Part shown: in pieces, positions 26,554 to 34,944 of the stretch
Position numbering within the stretch: position 1 is the first letter of the stretch
How the letters are laid out: each line of letters starts with the position of its first letter
Source: Actinomycetota bacterium
GTDB taxonomy: Bacteria > Actinomycetota > CADDZG01 > WHSQ01
NCBI GenBank assembly: GCA_009377815.1
Contig: WHTI01000002.1
Span: 28,030 to 92,029, forward strand
DNA length: 64,000 nucleotides
Reading direction: 5' to 3'
Program-made: the position numbers and the translations under genes
The notes under the pieces: model-generated
Seen by the model: only the letters and a program-made list of their open reading frames with translations
The model's database searches: none
Told to the model about the DNA's origin: nothing

Positions 26554-27750
26554 GTGGATGCTCAGGCGATCCTCCAAAGTGAACTAGTTCATCAGCAGGC
26601 AGCGGACTTTGTTGATGTCTCGTCGATGTTGACTGATGAGGAGCGGGACGTCCAAGTCTCTGTTCGAAGATTGATGGAGGACAAGTGCAAGCCGAACATA
26701 GCGGTTCACTTCGAGGAAGGAACTTTCCCGACTGATCTGATCGACGATCTTGCAGCTCTCGGACTCCTGGGCATGCATTTGACCGGCTACGGCTGCGCGG
26801 AGTCGAATTCGGTCTCTTATGGTCTTGCCTGCCTTGAGCTCGAGGCGGCCGACAGCGGGCTTCGCAGTTTCGTGTCTGTCCAGGGCTCTTTGGCCATGTA
26901 CTCAATTTGGAGGTTCGGTTCTGACGAGCAGAAGGCGATGTATCTCCCGCAAATGGCGCAGGGAAGTCTTATCGGATGTTTTGCCCTAACAGAACCAGAC
27001 CATGGCAGCGATCCAGGTGGCATGACGACAAAGGCCATTCGCAAGAACGGGAGATGGACGCTTAATGGCACGAAGATGTGGATAACGAACGGTGGCCTTG
27101 CAGATGTCGCAACAGTCTGGGCGAGGACAGAGGATGGGATACAAGGCTTCTTGTTGCCGATGGATCATCCAGGGGTAAAGGTTCACGACATCTCTCGGAA
27201 GCTGTCACTTCGGGCATCGGTCACGTCCGAGATCGTCTTTGACGATTGTGAGTTAAGAGATGAGTTCGTTCTTCCGGGAGCCAAAGGACTTCGTGCTGCG
27301 CTCTCCTGTCTGGACGAGGCACGTTTCGGGATCGTCTGGGGCGCCTTGGGTGCGGCGCGCGATTCTTTCGAGTGCGCTCTCGCCTATGCGGGCTCTCGAA
27401 CCCAGTTCGGCCGTCCGATAGCTTCGTTCCAGCTGACCCAGAAGAAACTGGTGGAGATGGCAATAGAGCTGAACAAAGGCCTGCTCTTGGCTTTGCACCT
27501 GGGAAGGTTAAAAGACAAAGGCCGGCTAACCCCCGAACAGATCAGTCTTGGGAAGCTCACCAACGTGGCCCAGTCTCTTAAGATATGCAGAGAGGCACGC
27601 TCAATTCTCGGCGCAAGCGGGATAACACTCGAATACCCGGTCATGCGTCATATGAACAATCTGGAATCAGTAGTTACCTACGAGGGTACCCATGAGATGC
27701 ATACCCTGGTCGTTGGAAAGGGGCTGACGGGAATCGGGGCGTTTGCTTAA
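26554..27750 (+). CDS. Glutaryl-CoA dehydrogenase-like acyl-CoA dehydrogenase
   Basis: A flavoprotein of 398 aa. The block FALTEPDHGSDPGGM is characteristic of glutaryl-CoA dehydrogenases, as is the ending TYEGTHEMHTLVVGKGLTGIGAF, which carries the catalytic Glu. Such enzymes act on dicarboxylic acyl-CoAs, with or without decarboxylation. After ring opening the product would be a dicarboxyl-CoA such as pimeloyl-CoA, so this is a sensible late step. The start is GTG 26554 after GAGGCGGAGA. Its end overlaps the convergent dehydroquinase by 4 bp. Confidence 0.85.
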   Translation: MDAQAILQSELVHQQAADFVDVSSMLTDEERDVQVSVRRLMEDKCKPNIAVHFEEGTFPTDLIDDLAALGLLGMHLTGYGCAESNSVSYGLACLELEAADSGLRSFVSVQGSLAMYSIWRFGSDEQKAMYLPQMAQGSLIGCFALTEPDHGSDPGGMTTKAIRKNGRWTLNGTKMWITNGGLADVATVWARTEDGIQGFLLPMDHPGVKVHDISRKLSLRASVTSEIVFDDCELRDEFVLPGAKGLRAALSCLDEARFGIVWGALGAARDSFECALAYAGSRTQFGRPIASFQLTQKKLVEMAIELNKGLLLALHLGRLKDKGRLTPEQISLGKLTNVAQSLKICREARSILGASGITLEYPVMRHMNNLESVVTYEGTHEMHTLVVGKGLTGIGAFA

Positions 27751-28190
27751 CCTGTCCTCGCTGTCTGAAGGAAGAGATGTAGCGCCCTTATCCCGAGCAC
27801 GTACGAATCCTTCCGGAAGCCAGCTATGACTCCCACTGATGGAATTGCAGTGTAGGAGATAGGGCCTGGTTCTCGGGCGTGAATGTTGGTCATGTGGACC
27901 TCAACAACCGGATAGTCCACGGCCGAAATCGCGTCCTCAATGGCTCGGCTCGTGTGGCAATACCCGCCAGGATTGATTACGGCTCCGACAACGGAACCTA
28001 TCGCCTCGTGGAGGAGGTCTACTATGACTCCCTCGTGATTTGACTGATGGATAGCGGTTTCGTAACCAAGCTCTTTCGCTTCCCGGACGATTGCCTCATT
28101 GACCTGGTCTAAGGTCGTGGTCCCATATGCTTCCGGCTCACGCGTCCCCAAGAGATTCAGATTCGAACCGTGGATCACCAGTATGTTCAT
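27747..28190 (-). CDS. aroQ: Type II 3-dehydroquinate dehydratase
   Basis: A protein of 147 aa, the normal size of type II dehydroquinases. It shows the SNLNLLGTREPEAYG block with the catalytic Arg and Tyr, INPGGYCHTS, and the catalytic His region VEVHMTNIHAREP. It removes water from 3-dehydroquinate, in aromatic biosynthesis or in quinate catabolism. It is alone among catabolic genes with no other shikimate-pathway gene nearby, so a catabolic role or a modified substrate is likely. The ATG at 28190 gives the family length; a longer frame upstream overlaps the LLM gene. Confidence 0.85.
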   Translation of the reverse strand: MNILVIHGSNLNLLGTREPEAYGTTTLDQVNEAIVREAKELGYETAIHQSNHEGVIVDLLHEAIGSVVGAVINPGGYCHTSRAIEDAISAVDYPVVEVHMTNIHAREPGPISYTAIPSVGVIAGFRKDSYVLGIRALHLFLQTARTG

Positions 28191-28200
28191 CACGCCTCCA

Positions 28201-29100
28201 CTAGTCGTGTTGCGGCTGCTCCAGGTCTTGAACGAATTCCCCCAGCCCTCGGCAGAACACCGCGGCCTCGCGGGACGCGGTGTAGACGGGATCAATGACG
28301 ACGTGACAACAGCCGATATTAGACAGTTCAGCCAAGCGACTGCGTAGCTTCTCCAGATAATCACGCTCCGCCCTCGCACCGATCCGCACTGTGAAACCAA
28401 CCCCTTCAGGGGAGCGCCCAGCTTTGGTTGCATGAGCACGCACGTCATTCATAAGCTGCACAAGCTGGGCAGTGTCTCTGACGGCTATCGCGTGCCAAGC
28501 ATCGCCCAAGCGGCCAGCCCTGCGGATTGCGGGGGGAGAAGTGCCGCCGATCCAGATCGGCGGCACTTCTGTTGGGCGGGGTTCCATCTTCAGCGCTGGA
28601 AAGCCCAGCCTCTTGCCAGAGAAACCGAAGTCCGATTCTCCCAGCAGGCCACGGAGTGCCTGGACCTGTTCGTCGAGCAGTTGCCCTCTGTGGGCGAAAT
28701 CGGCGTCGAGTAACTCGAATTCCTCCTTTAGCCACCCGGTTCCGACCGCGATGATTAACCGGCTTGGAGCGAGGAAAGCGAGCGAGCCCAATTGCTTGGT
28801 CGTTAGGAGTGTGTTGCGAAGAGGCATGACTAGGACGCTGGTTCCCAGTTTCACACTTTCAGTTCCGCCAGCAACCATGGCTAGGAGGACGACCATTTCG
28901 ATGAATGGAGTGGAGTACTCGACGGGAAACTTTCCGTCGGCGGAGTAGGGGTAACGTGAAGATTCCACGCTAGGGAATACGACATGATCTGAAACCCAGA
29001 CCGAAGAGAGTCCAGAATCCTCGGCCTCTCGGGCAAGATCCAGCACGGCGTCGCGGGAGGCTATCTGCCCGACTTGAGGTAGATGTATCCCTACTTCCAC
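28201..29100 (-). CDS. LLM-class F420-dependent oxidoreductase
   Basis: A protein of 299 aa with MEVGIHLPQVG at the start, EAEDSGLSSVWVSDHVVFP, LGTSVLVMPLRNTLLTTKQLGSLA and IAVGTGWLKEEFE. These are typical of the F420-binding LLM group that is common in Actinobacteria. The dehydroquinase follows 10 bp downstream on the same strand, so the two form a small operon read from the palindrome-containing promoter at about 29.13 kb. Confidence 0.82.
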   Translation of the reverse strand: MEVGIHLPQVGQIASRDAVLDLAREAEDSGLSSVWVSDHVVFPSVESSRYPYSADGKFPVEYSTPFIEMVVLLAMVAGGTESVKLGTSVLVMPLRNTLLTTKQLGSLAFLAPSRLIIAVGTGWLKEEFELLDADFAHRGQLLDEQVQALRGLLGESDFGFSGKRLGFPALKMEPRPTEVPPIWIGGTSPPAIRRAGRLGDAWHAIAVRDTAQLVQLMNDVRAHATKAGRSPEGVGFTVRIGARAERDYLEKLRSRLAELSNIGCCHVVIDPVYTASREAAVFCRGLGEFVQDLEQPQHD

Positions 29101-29128
29101 TGCAGTCTTAACCTCGCAGACTCAACAC

Positions 29129-29160
29129 ATGATAATAAGTGTGATTATCATAGTCTAATG
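29129..29160. promoter_or_regulatory. Palindrome plus copy of site A (site G)
   Basis: ATGATAAT (29129-29136) and ATTATCAT (29144-29151) form a perfect 8-bp inverted repeat around a 7-bp spacer. The right half overlaps the 14-mer ATCATAGTCTAATG (29147-29160), which is identical to the minus-strand sequence at 1450-1463. It lies just upstream of the leftward LLM/dehydroquinase operon and is very AT-rich for the region. Confidence 0.55.
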
Positions 29161-29300
29161 GTGAGGAGGCTGCAGGCCTTTGATGAGAAGCGCGGGACTA
29201 GACCAGAGGGCTCCTCGACGAGGCAATCTTCTCAAAAGAAGTGGGAGACATTCGACAAGGTGATTGCAGAATGTGAGTTCGCGGAGTCCGAGTCTCTTGA

Positions 29301-29559
29301 TCTCGATGGGTCGAGCCCACCGTCCGATTGGATGAAGAGGTTAGACAGTGGCGCGATGAGATGCTGGCCCCCAGCCGGACCTGCGCTTGAGGTACAAAAG
29401 CGTTCTTTCGACGAAGAATACTCGGGACTTCGCCACGTGTGGGACGCGCACGACCACCTCTCACAGATCAATCCATCGTTCTTCGAAAGCGGTGAGCAGC
29501 AGGAGGGTGCAAACGCTCTCCTTGAGAAGCGCCCCCCGGACTTCCTTCCATGGCGTTGA
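29301..29559 (+). pseudogene. Frameshifted C-terminal remnant of a BadI-like gene
   Basis: The last about 55 residues (QKRSFDEEYSGLR to the final PDFLPWR) closely match the C-terminus of the BadI-like protein at 3337-4122. Just upstream, another frame reads LDEEVRQWRDEMLAPSRT, matching LDAEVRKWCDEILALSPT of the same protein. One extra T near 29382 joins the two frames. The N-terminal two thirds are missing. No start codon serves the remnant; sequence at 29158-29300 is unrecognised. It ends inside the start of the EamA gene. Confidence 0.8.
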
Positions 29560-30455
29560 CGGACAGGGGTTTCGCTGCTCGTTTGCGAGCGGTGCACCCC
29601 ATCATCCTGTCTGGCTCGGTATGCCTGTTGTGGTCTTCGGCCTTCCTATCTGGCCGCATCGCCCTTCGCGAGAGTGATCCGTTCATCGTGGCGGGCGTGC
29701 GCCAGATGCTCGCCGCGTTCGCGACATGGGGTCTGCTTTCATTTTGGGGCTATCGGTTGTCGCTCATCCCGATCACCGCGTCCTACGTCACCTTCTTCTT
29801 GCTGGACGTCGTGATGTTGCATGGGTTCACATTGCTCGGCATATCGCTGCTGCCCGCGGGTGTGGGGGCCGGACTCCTCTACATCTATCCGGTATTCACT
29901 ACGGTTCTGGCGATCATTGTGCTGAAGGAGCGTGTGCGGCGGCGCTTCTGGGTTTCACTTTTCCTGGCAGCTGCAGGGGTCGTCCTCATTTCTCGAGTCG
30001 GGGCTCAGGGATTTCGACTCGGGCACCTCGCGTTCTTGATCGCAGCACTCTCGTGGGCGGCTTCGACGACGCTTTTCAAACGTGCACGATTGGGTGAGGA
30101 CATCGTCAGCCTTCAGATTTGGTCGATGTTCCTGGGCGGTGCCGTTCTTGCTGCAATCGCCCTCATCATCGGTGAGGGCCACATCGAACCGTCCGTTTCG
30201 TTCTTCCTCGCCTTGGCATGGCTCGTGATCCCGGCCGGCGCCGTCGCGATGGTGTTGTGGTACACGGCGCTGTCTGTGTTGCCCGCGCACCGCGCGTCTT
30301 TCTCCCTCGTTCCGGTCCCGTTTCTCACGCTGTTCTTTGGCCGGCTCATCCTCGGCGAGCCGATCACGTGGAGCGGCTTCATAGGCATCGTCTGCGTGAC
30401 CGTAGGCCTGCTCGTACTTCCGCGACGGAGGGCACGCTCAGCGCCGTTGACCTAA
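29550..30455 (+). CDS. EamA-family (DMT) transporter
   Basis: A membrane protein of 301 aa with about ten helices in two repeated EamA halves: WSSAFLSGRIALRESDP in the first, LSWAASTTLFKRARLG in the second. DMT proteins export small metabolites or take up organic solutes. Its ATG lies within the last codons of the BadI-like pseudogene, and it is visibly more GC-rich than the genes to its left. It probably belongs to the next genomic segment. Confidence 0.82.
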   Translation: MALTDRGFAARLRAVHPIILSGSVCLLWSSAFLSGRIALRESDPFIVAGVRQMLAAFATWGLLSFWGYRLSLIPITASYVTFFLLDVVMLHGFTLLGISLLPAGVGAGLLYIYPVFTTVLAIIVLKERVRRRFWVSLFLAAAGVVLISRVGAQGFRLGHLAFLIAALSWAASTTLFKRARLGEDIVSLQIWSMFLGGAVLAAIALIIGEGHIEPSVSFFLALAWLVIPAGAVAMVLWYTALSVLPAHRASFSLVPVPFLTLFFGRLILGEPITWSGFIGIVCVTVGLLVLPRRRARSAPLT

Positions 30456-30481
30456 GAAGCCGAACCTTAACGTAGGAAAGG

Positions 30482-30495
30482 TCATAGTGAGTATG
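30482..30495. promoter_or_regulatory. AT-rich site TCATAGTGAGTATG (site I)
   Basis: This fits the TCATA(G/C)T-N4-ATG pattern seen at other promoters of the island. It lies 27 bp after the EamA stop and about 160 bp before the acyl-CoA dehydrogenase start. Confidence 0.4.
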
Positions 30496-30629
30496 TCTAT
30501 TGCTTAGATGGGCGAGGAACTCGGACGGGCAGGTCCTCGGACGGAGGAACCTGCTCTTAATCGGGTACCGATGGATCCCAATCTCCAGGGCATCCTCTCC
30601 TAGCGCGAAACGAATCAATAGATATAATC

Positions 30630-30646
30630 ATCATACTGTTAATGAG
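30630..30646. promoter_or_regulatory. Operator candidate ATCATACTGTTAATGAG (site H)
   Basis: It is 15/17 identical to the reverse complement of 22276-22292 and ends 11 bp before the ATG of the acyl-CoA dehydrogenase, close to its GGGAGG ribosome site. This is a position suited to repression. Confidence 0.55.
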
Positions 30647-30657
30647 TCGGGAGGTCG

Positions 30658-31782
30658 ATGAGTGTGAGCAACGTTCCGGGATTAGACGAGTTTCGCTCCT
30701 TCTTCTTGGATGAGGTGGAGGAGGCCGCGGAGGAGATCGAATCCACGGATGCCATCCCCGAGCGGGTCCTGAAGAGAGCCGCGGAACTGGGTGCCTACCG
30801 CCTCACTCTCCCAGAGGAACACGGGGGCTTCGACCTGAAACTCTCCGACTACCTTCCCTATCTGGAGGCTTCGGCAGAAGGCCCCGGGGCGGGTCGAATG
30901 CTCGTACACCTGACTAACGGTGTATGGCGTCCGATTGCCGAGTTCGGCACTGACGAACAACGGAAGCTGATCGCAGGTCTCGCAAGCGGAGACGAGGTCG
31001 TGGCCTTCTGCCTGACCGAACAAGCCGGAGGGACGGGTAGGGATCTGAGATCACGCGCCGTCAAGACTCAGGATGACTGGCTGCTCTCGGGCGAGAAGCA
31101 CCTGATCACCTTTGCCGACAGGGCAACGCATTTCCTGTTGGTGGTGGGAACCGACTCCGAGCACGAGGAAGCTTCTCTGACAGCGTTCCTGGTGCCGCGT
31201 GAAACCGATGGATTCGAGATTGATGTCTCGCAACCGACGATGGGCATCCACGGGACCGGGCATGCCTTCCTTAGGTACGAGAACATGCGCGTTCCGGACA
31301 GGTTCCGGCTCGGCGTTGTGGGCCAGGGCCTAGAAGTGGCACTTAGCTTTCTCGATTACAGCCGCATTTCGCTGTCGACGTGCATGGTGGGACTTGCGAA
31401 GAGGGCGATGGACGAGGCGGTGGCATTCTCCAAGCGGCGAGAAACCTTCGGAAAGCTGATCTCTTCACGGCAAGCCATACAGGGCCACATTGCCGACATG
31501 CATACTGATGTGACGGCGGGACGAGCCTTGGTACGCGCCGCCGCGACCGACTACGACGAGGGGCTTCCGGTCAGGATCATCGCGGCGACCGCCAAACTCT
31601 TCTGTCTGAATATGGTGGGTCGTGTCACGGACCTGGCCCTGAAGGTGCACGGCGGTTATGGCTTCACGAAAGCTGCGCCCATCGAGCGCATCTACCGGGA
31701 CGCCCGAGGATTCTGGTTCGAGGAAGGGACACAGGAGATTCAGCGACTCGTCATTGCTAGGGGAGTGCTGGACTCGGCTTGA
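30658..31782 (+). CDS. Acyl-CoA dehydrogenase
   Basis: A flavoprotein of 374 aa. The middle-domain blocks are AFCLTEQAGGTGRDLRS and LLSGEKHLITFADRAT, and the helix region has RRETFGKLISSRQAIQG. The catalytic Glu motif reads FEEGTQEIQ instead of YEGT. It is more divergent than the two other acyl-CoA dehydrogenases of the window. GGGAGG precedes the ATG. Its promoter carries an operator candidate shared with the CoA-ligase operon, so it is probably co-regulated with it despite lying beyond the GC step. Confidence 0.82.
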   Translation: MSVSNVPGLDEFRSFFLDEVEEAAEEIESTDAIPERVLKRAAELGAYRLTLPEEHGGFDLKLSDYLPYLEASAEGPGAGRMLVHLTNGVWRPIAEFGTDEQRKLIAGLASGDEVVAFCLTEQAGGTGRDLRSRAVKTQDDWLLSGEKHLITFADRATHFLLVVGTDSEHEEASLTAFLVPRETDGFEIDVSQPTMGIHGTGHAFLRYENMRVPDRFRLGVVGQGLEVALSFLDYSRISLSTCMVGLAKRAMDEAVAFSKRRETFGKLISSRQAIQGHIADMHTDVTAGRALVRAAATDYDEGLPVRIIAATAKLFCLNMVGRVTDLALKVHGGYGFTKAAPIERIYRDARGFWFEEGTQEIQRLVIARGVLDSA

Positions 31783-31854
31783 TCCTTGCCTAGGAGTGTG
31801 GCCTCCACTATCGGCCTTCATTTCTCTGGCGGAACCCAGGAGAAAGGAGCTGGA

Positions 31855-32817
31855 TTGAAACGCAGGGAATCCGCCGGGGGCATGGGCACCGGGCTGGTTG
31901 CTCTGGGTGCCTCTCTGTGGGCGACCGACCTGATCTTCAGGCGAGGCCTGGCTCGTGACCTCCCCGCCGTCGAGGTCGTCTTCTGGGAACACCTGATACT
32001 TACGATCCTGTGCTGCCCTCTTGTCATGAGGAGCGTCCGTTACCTACGGAGCCTCGACCGTGGCGACTGGGTCGCAGCGATCATCGTGGGCGCAGGCTCA
32101 TCGGTCGTCGCGACGGTGCTGTTCACGGAAGCGTTCGCCGTTGCGCTTCGTGAGACGGGTAACCCCACGGAAGTCCTGTTACTCCAGAAGCTCCAGCCGC
32201 TGATTGTGGTGCTTGCGGCCAGGTTCCTCCTCGGCGAGCGCGTGATCCCGCGTTACTGGATGTACGCGATCCCGGCCATCATCGGCGCGTACCTCGTTTC
32301 GGTGCCCGATCCGCTCGAGTTCAGGATCTCCGAGCTGGTGCCCGCGGTGTTGTCGATTGGCGCCGCGTCGCTCTGGGGACTCGGCACGGTCCTCGGTCGC
32401 CGGCTGTCGTTCAAGATCCCGGCCATTCGGCTCTCATCGATCCGCTTCTGCGCTGGTTTTCCCGTGTCGGTGGTGTTGTTGTTGATCTTCGAGAGCGGAA
32501 CCAAGGCGACGATGAGCGAGGCTCCTGAGTTGCTCGCGCTCGCTGTCGTCCCCGGACTAATCGCGGTCTCACTCTATTACCGGGGGCTCGCGAGGACACC
32601 CGCCGTCACGGCCACCCTCGCCGAGCTGGCGTTTCCTCTCGCTACAATCGTGTTGTCTTACGCTCTGTTCGACGCGCCCCTCTTAGTATCGCAGTGGATC
32701 GGCATCGGGCTGCTCGCCGGGAGCATCACGGCGCTTGGTCTCGCCAGCCGGAAGGGTCCGAGTGAGGTCGGGATTCAACGCGAGCGGAGTGCCGGGCCAG
32801 CCGGGGCGCCTGTCTAG
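31855..32817 (+). CDS. EamA-family (DMT) transporter
   Basis: A protein of about 320 aa with ten predicted helices and two EamA repeats (GASLWATDLIFRRGLAR and GAASLWGLGTVLGRRLS). The TTG at 31855 is preceded by AGGAGAAAGGAG at good spacing, which decides the start; a TTG at 31786 would add 23 unhelpful residues. It follows the acyl-CoA dehydrogenase by about 70 bp. The transported compound is unknown. Confidence 0.8.
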   Translation: MKRRESAGGMGTGLVALGASLWATDLIFRRGLARDLPAVEVVFWEHLILTILCCPLVMRSVRYLRSLDRGDWVAAIIVGAGSSVVATVLFTEAFAVALRETGNPTEVLLLQKLQPLIVVLAARFLLGERVIPRYWMYAIPAIIGAYLVSVPDPLEFRISELVPAVLSIGAASLWGLGTVLGRRLSFKIPAIRLSSIRFCAGFPVSVVLLLIFESGTKATMSEAPELLALAVVPGLIAVSLYYRGLARTPAVTATLAELAFPLATIVLSYALFDAPLLVSQWIGIGLLAGSITALGLASRKGPSEVGIQRERSAGPAGAPV

Positions 32818-32862
32818 ATATCCCATTGCAGATCCGCTGCAGTGAGATGGATTCTCGAGGGG

Positions 32863-33075
32863 CTAGCCCGCGGCTACGAACCTCGCTGTTGCCCTGGGGC
32901 TTGGGACAGGTTCCTTATGAGCTCTGAGGGATTCGATATGGAGGCGAATCGCGTCCTTCATAAGGGCCTCGACTTCATCGAGGCTCTCGCCGGCAGCAAC
33001 ACAGCCCGGTAAGTCAGGGGAGTATGCCGAAAACGATTCGCCCTCGCCTTCGATAACAACAAGATACTCAGTCAT
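32863..33075 (-). CDS. hicB: HicB-family antitoxin
   Basis: A protein of 70 aa with the HicB partial RNase-H-like fold: YLVVIEGEGESFSAYSPDLPGCVAAGES, followed by a helix DEVEALMKDAIRLHIESL. The short size matches HicB forms that lack a DNA-binding domain. It overlaps the HicA toxin gene upstream by 8 bp. It neutralises HicA by binding it. Confidence 0.85.
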   Translation of the reverse strand: MTEYLVVIEGEGESFSAYSPDLPGCVAAGESLDEVEALMKDAIRLHIESLRAHKEPVPSPRATARFVAAG

Positions 33076-33271
33076 CCTCGCTCCGTTGCTTTAGACCAGC
33101 CTGTCTCAGGATGCTCGCGAGTGTTCCCTTCTTGAGATCGGCTCCCAGTTTACCTGCTACCGTCACGGTCCCTGGTTTGTCAGGGTGGCGGTATTGACGG
33201 TGACTGCCGATCTGCCTGTCGATCGCCCAGCCATCCGCCCTCAACAACCTGATGACCTCTCGAACCTTCAT
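33068..33271 (-). CDS. hicA: HicA-family mRNA interferase toxin
   Basis: A protein of 67 aa with the HicA double-stranded-RNA-binding-like fold. It shows VIRLLRADGWAIDRQIGSHRQY, including the catalytic His24, then HPDKPGTVTV and a C-terminal GTLASILRQAGL. HicA cleaves mRNA when free. The toxin gene comes first and the antitoxin second, the usual order for hicAB. Confidence 0.87.
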   Translation of the reverse strand: MKVREVIRLLRADGWAIDRQIGSHRQYRHPDKPGTVTVAGKLGADLKKGTLASILRQAGLKQRSEDD

Positions 33272-33406
33272 CGTTACCTTTCTCCATGGAGGTGCACGAT
33301 GACGCTAGCGAGAGGGTGAGACATGAGCGCTGCCTAACAAGGTCTGCGAACCGAACCTCATCGTCCCTAGTTGATAGGCAGGTCGTAGTGCTCAGCGCTC
33401 GCCTTC

Positions 33407-34630
33407 TTACGCTCGACCGTCGCTCTCCTCGAACGTCGAGTCGGCTATCCGTAGCCACGCGGCGGTTCCCACGGCTATCGGCAGGAGCAGGAGGACCGCC
33501 ATCGCAGTGAGACTCGCCTTGGCCCCCCATCCCGTCGTGCCGACCACCAGGGCCACTACCGCGCCGGTCACCATCGCCTTCTGTGCCGAGCTGTAGAGCT
33601 TGCGGTGGACGCGGCGTTCCTCGAGCGTTTGACTGATGATCGCCATCGAGACGAGCGCGGCGGCGAGGGAACCGACCAGGAGCCAGCGGACCGTGTCCGG
33701 GAGGGGCTCCTCCACATGCTCGATCGTGTTCAGCACGCCTGCGCCTCCGGCCCCGATCGCGATCACCAACGGGAGATGCACGTAAACCCATATCTGGGTA
33801 AGGCGGGATACCGGGGGCCGGTGGGACACAAGGTCGAAGTAGATCCACCACAGTCCGATGGCGACGAGCATTCCAAGAATCCCGATCGTCACGCCGTTGA
33901 GCTCAAGTGGCTTGATCGCGGCCATACCGTTTACCGCACCGGCGACGACCTCGCCGAGGACGATGATCATGAAGAGGCCGATCCGCTCGATCAACGACGG
34001 TGTCATGGCGATGTTGGCGTCGCCTTGCTGGGTTGCTGGAGGCGTCCAGCGGAACGAAGCGATCACGTATCCCACAACTTCAAGAAGCAGGGCCGCGGCC
34101 CACACACGGTACTGGGCGGGCTGCTCGAAACCCACACTCGCGGCGAAGAGCAGGGCCGAGGCGAAGTAGCCACTCGAGTAGGGAACCGATGCCGGACGAT
34201 GCGTGGGGTCGTGAAGCCCCGTCCGGAACCACAGGATCGTGAGGATGAAGCCGTTGGTGGCGTAGGCGAGAGCGAAGCCGTCGGCGCCGTTGCCGGGAAC
34301 GTCTCCGACGTAGACGGCCATGATAGCCACGGCGAGCATCTGACCGAAGGTGAAGATACGCACGCTCACGTCGTTGGTCGTATGGAGGTCGTGGTACAGG
34401 GTGCCGTTGATCCACGACGACCACATCGCGTAGAACAGGAACACGAACCAACCGACACCGGACCACGATGGATGTTCGGCGAGACGGTGGGCCAGCTGCG
34501 CGAGTACGACGACGAAGACGAGGTCGAAGAACAGCTCGAGGAACGTGACCCGCCGATCCGAGGCCCGGTCTTCGAAGCGCGCCGGCGGTTGCCACAGGCG
34601 ACGGAAGGTAGATGTCCGGTTCTCAGTCAT
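33407..34630 (-). CDS. LtrA-family (low temperature requirement A) membrane protein
   Basis: A membrane protein of 407 aa with the LtrA hallmark near the N-terminus (VTFLELFFDLVFVVVLAQLAH) and about twelve helices, plus internal blocks NGTLYHDLHTTNDVSVR and ERIGLFMIIVLGE. The function of the family is poorly known. It stands alone, with 135 bp to the HicAB pair and a 358-bp gene-free stretch upstream. Confidence 0.85.
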   Translation of the reverse strand: MTENRTSTFRRLWQPPARFEDRASDRRVTFLELFFDLVFVVVLAQLAHRLAEHPSWSGVGWFVFLFYAMWSSWINGTLYHDLHTTNDVSVRIFTFGQMLAVAIMAVYVGDVPGNGADGFALAYATNGFILTILWFRTGLHDPTHRPASVPYSSGYFASALLFAASVGFEQPAQYRVWAAALLLEVVGYVIASFRWTPPATQQGDANIAMTPSLIERIGLFMIIVLGEVVAGAVNGMAAIKPLELNGVTIGILGMLVAIGLWWIYFDLVSHRPPVSRLTQIWVYVHLPLVIAIGAGGAGVLNTIEHVEEPLPDTVRWLLVGSLAAALVSMAIISQTLEERRVHRKLYSSAQKAMVTGAVVALVVGTTGWGAKASLTAMAVLLLLPIAVGTAAWLRIADSTFEESDGRA

Positions 34631-34944
34631 CGGCTTGTGCAGCTAATCCGACCCCAGGTCCATGGCGAACATTTCAACACAACGGAGGCGCGGGCGTCGC
34701 AAGCACAGTCGCACCGTGGTAGTGCTGGGAACGGCTTCCTATCCTTGAGCGAGTTCTAGCCCGCAAGCCTGGGGTGGGCGGAATTGAGGTTCGGGTGGCG
34801 TAGTCACTCACGAGTGCCGACCCCCGTCAGGCGACCATCGCGACCCTGCCTCACGATGAGTTCCGGGGCCGCGGCCAGACGGATCCCTTTCTTACGCTCC
34901 CGGATCTGTCGAATGATCGTCGATCATGTGCGGGCACAGGAGGA
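34631..34944. other. Intergenic region, nothing recognised
   Basis: About 310 bp upstream of both the LtrA gene (leftward) and the toxin-antitoxin pair (rightward). No good coding frame, RNA gene or strong hairpin was found. It probably holds only the LtrA promoter. Confidence 0.5.

Noticed and set aside
29158-29559. An intact small gene starting at ATG 29158
   Set aside because: Only its C-terminal part has homology, and the adjacent frame continues that homology upstream, so the open frame is an accident of the frameshift.
33605-34759. 384-codon open frame on the plus strand
   Set aside because: Antisense to the LtrA-family gene; the sequence is rich in His, Asp, Glu and Arg with no fold pattern, as expected from the complement of membrane-helix codons.
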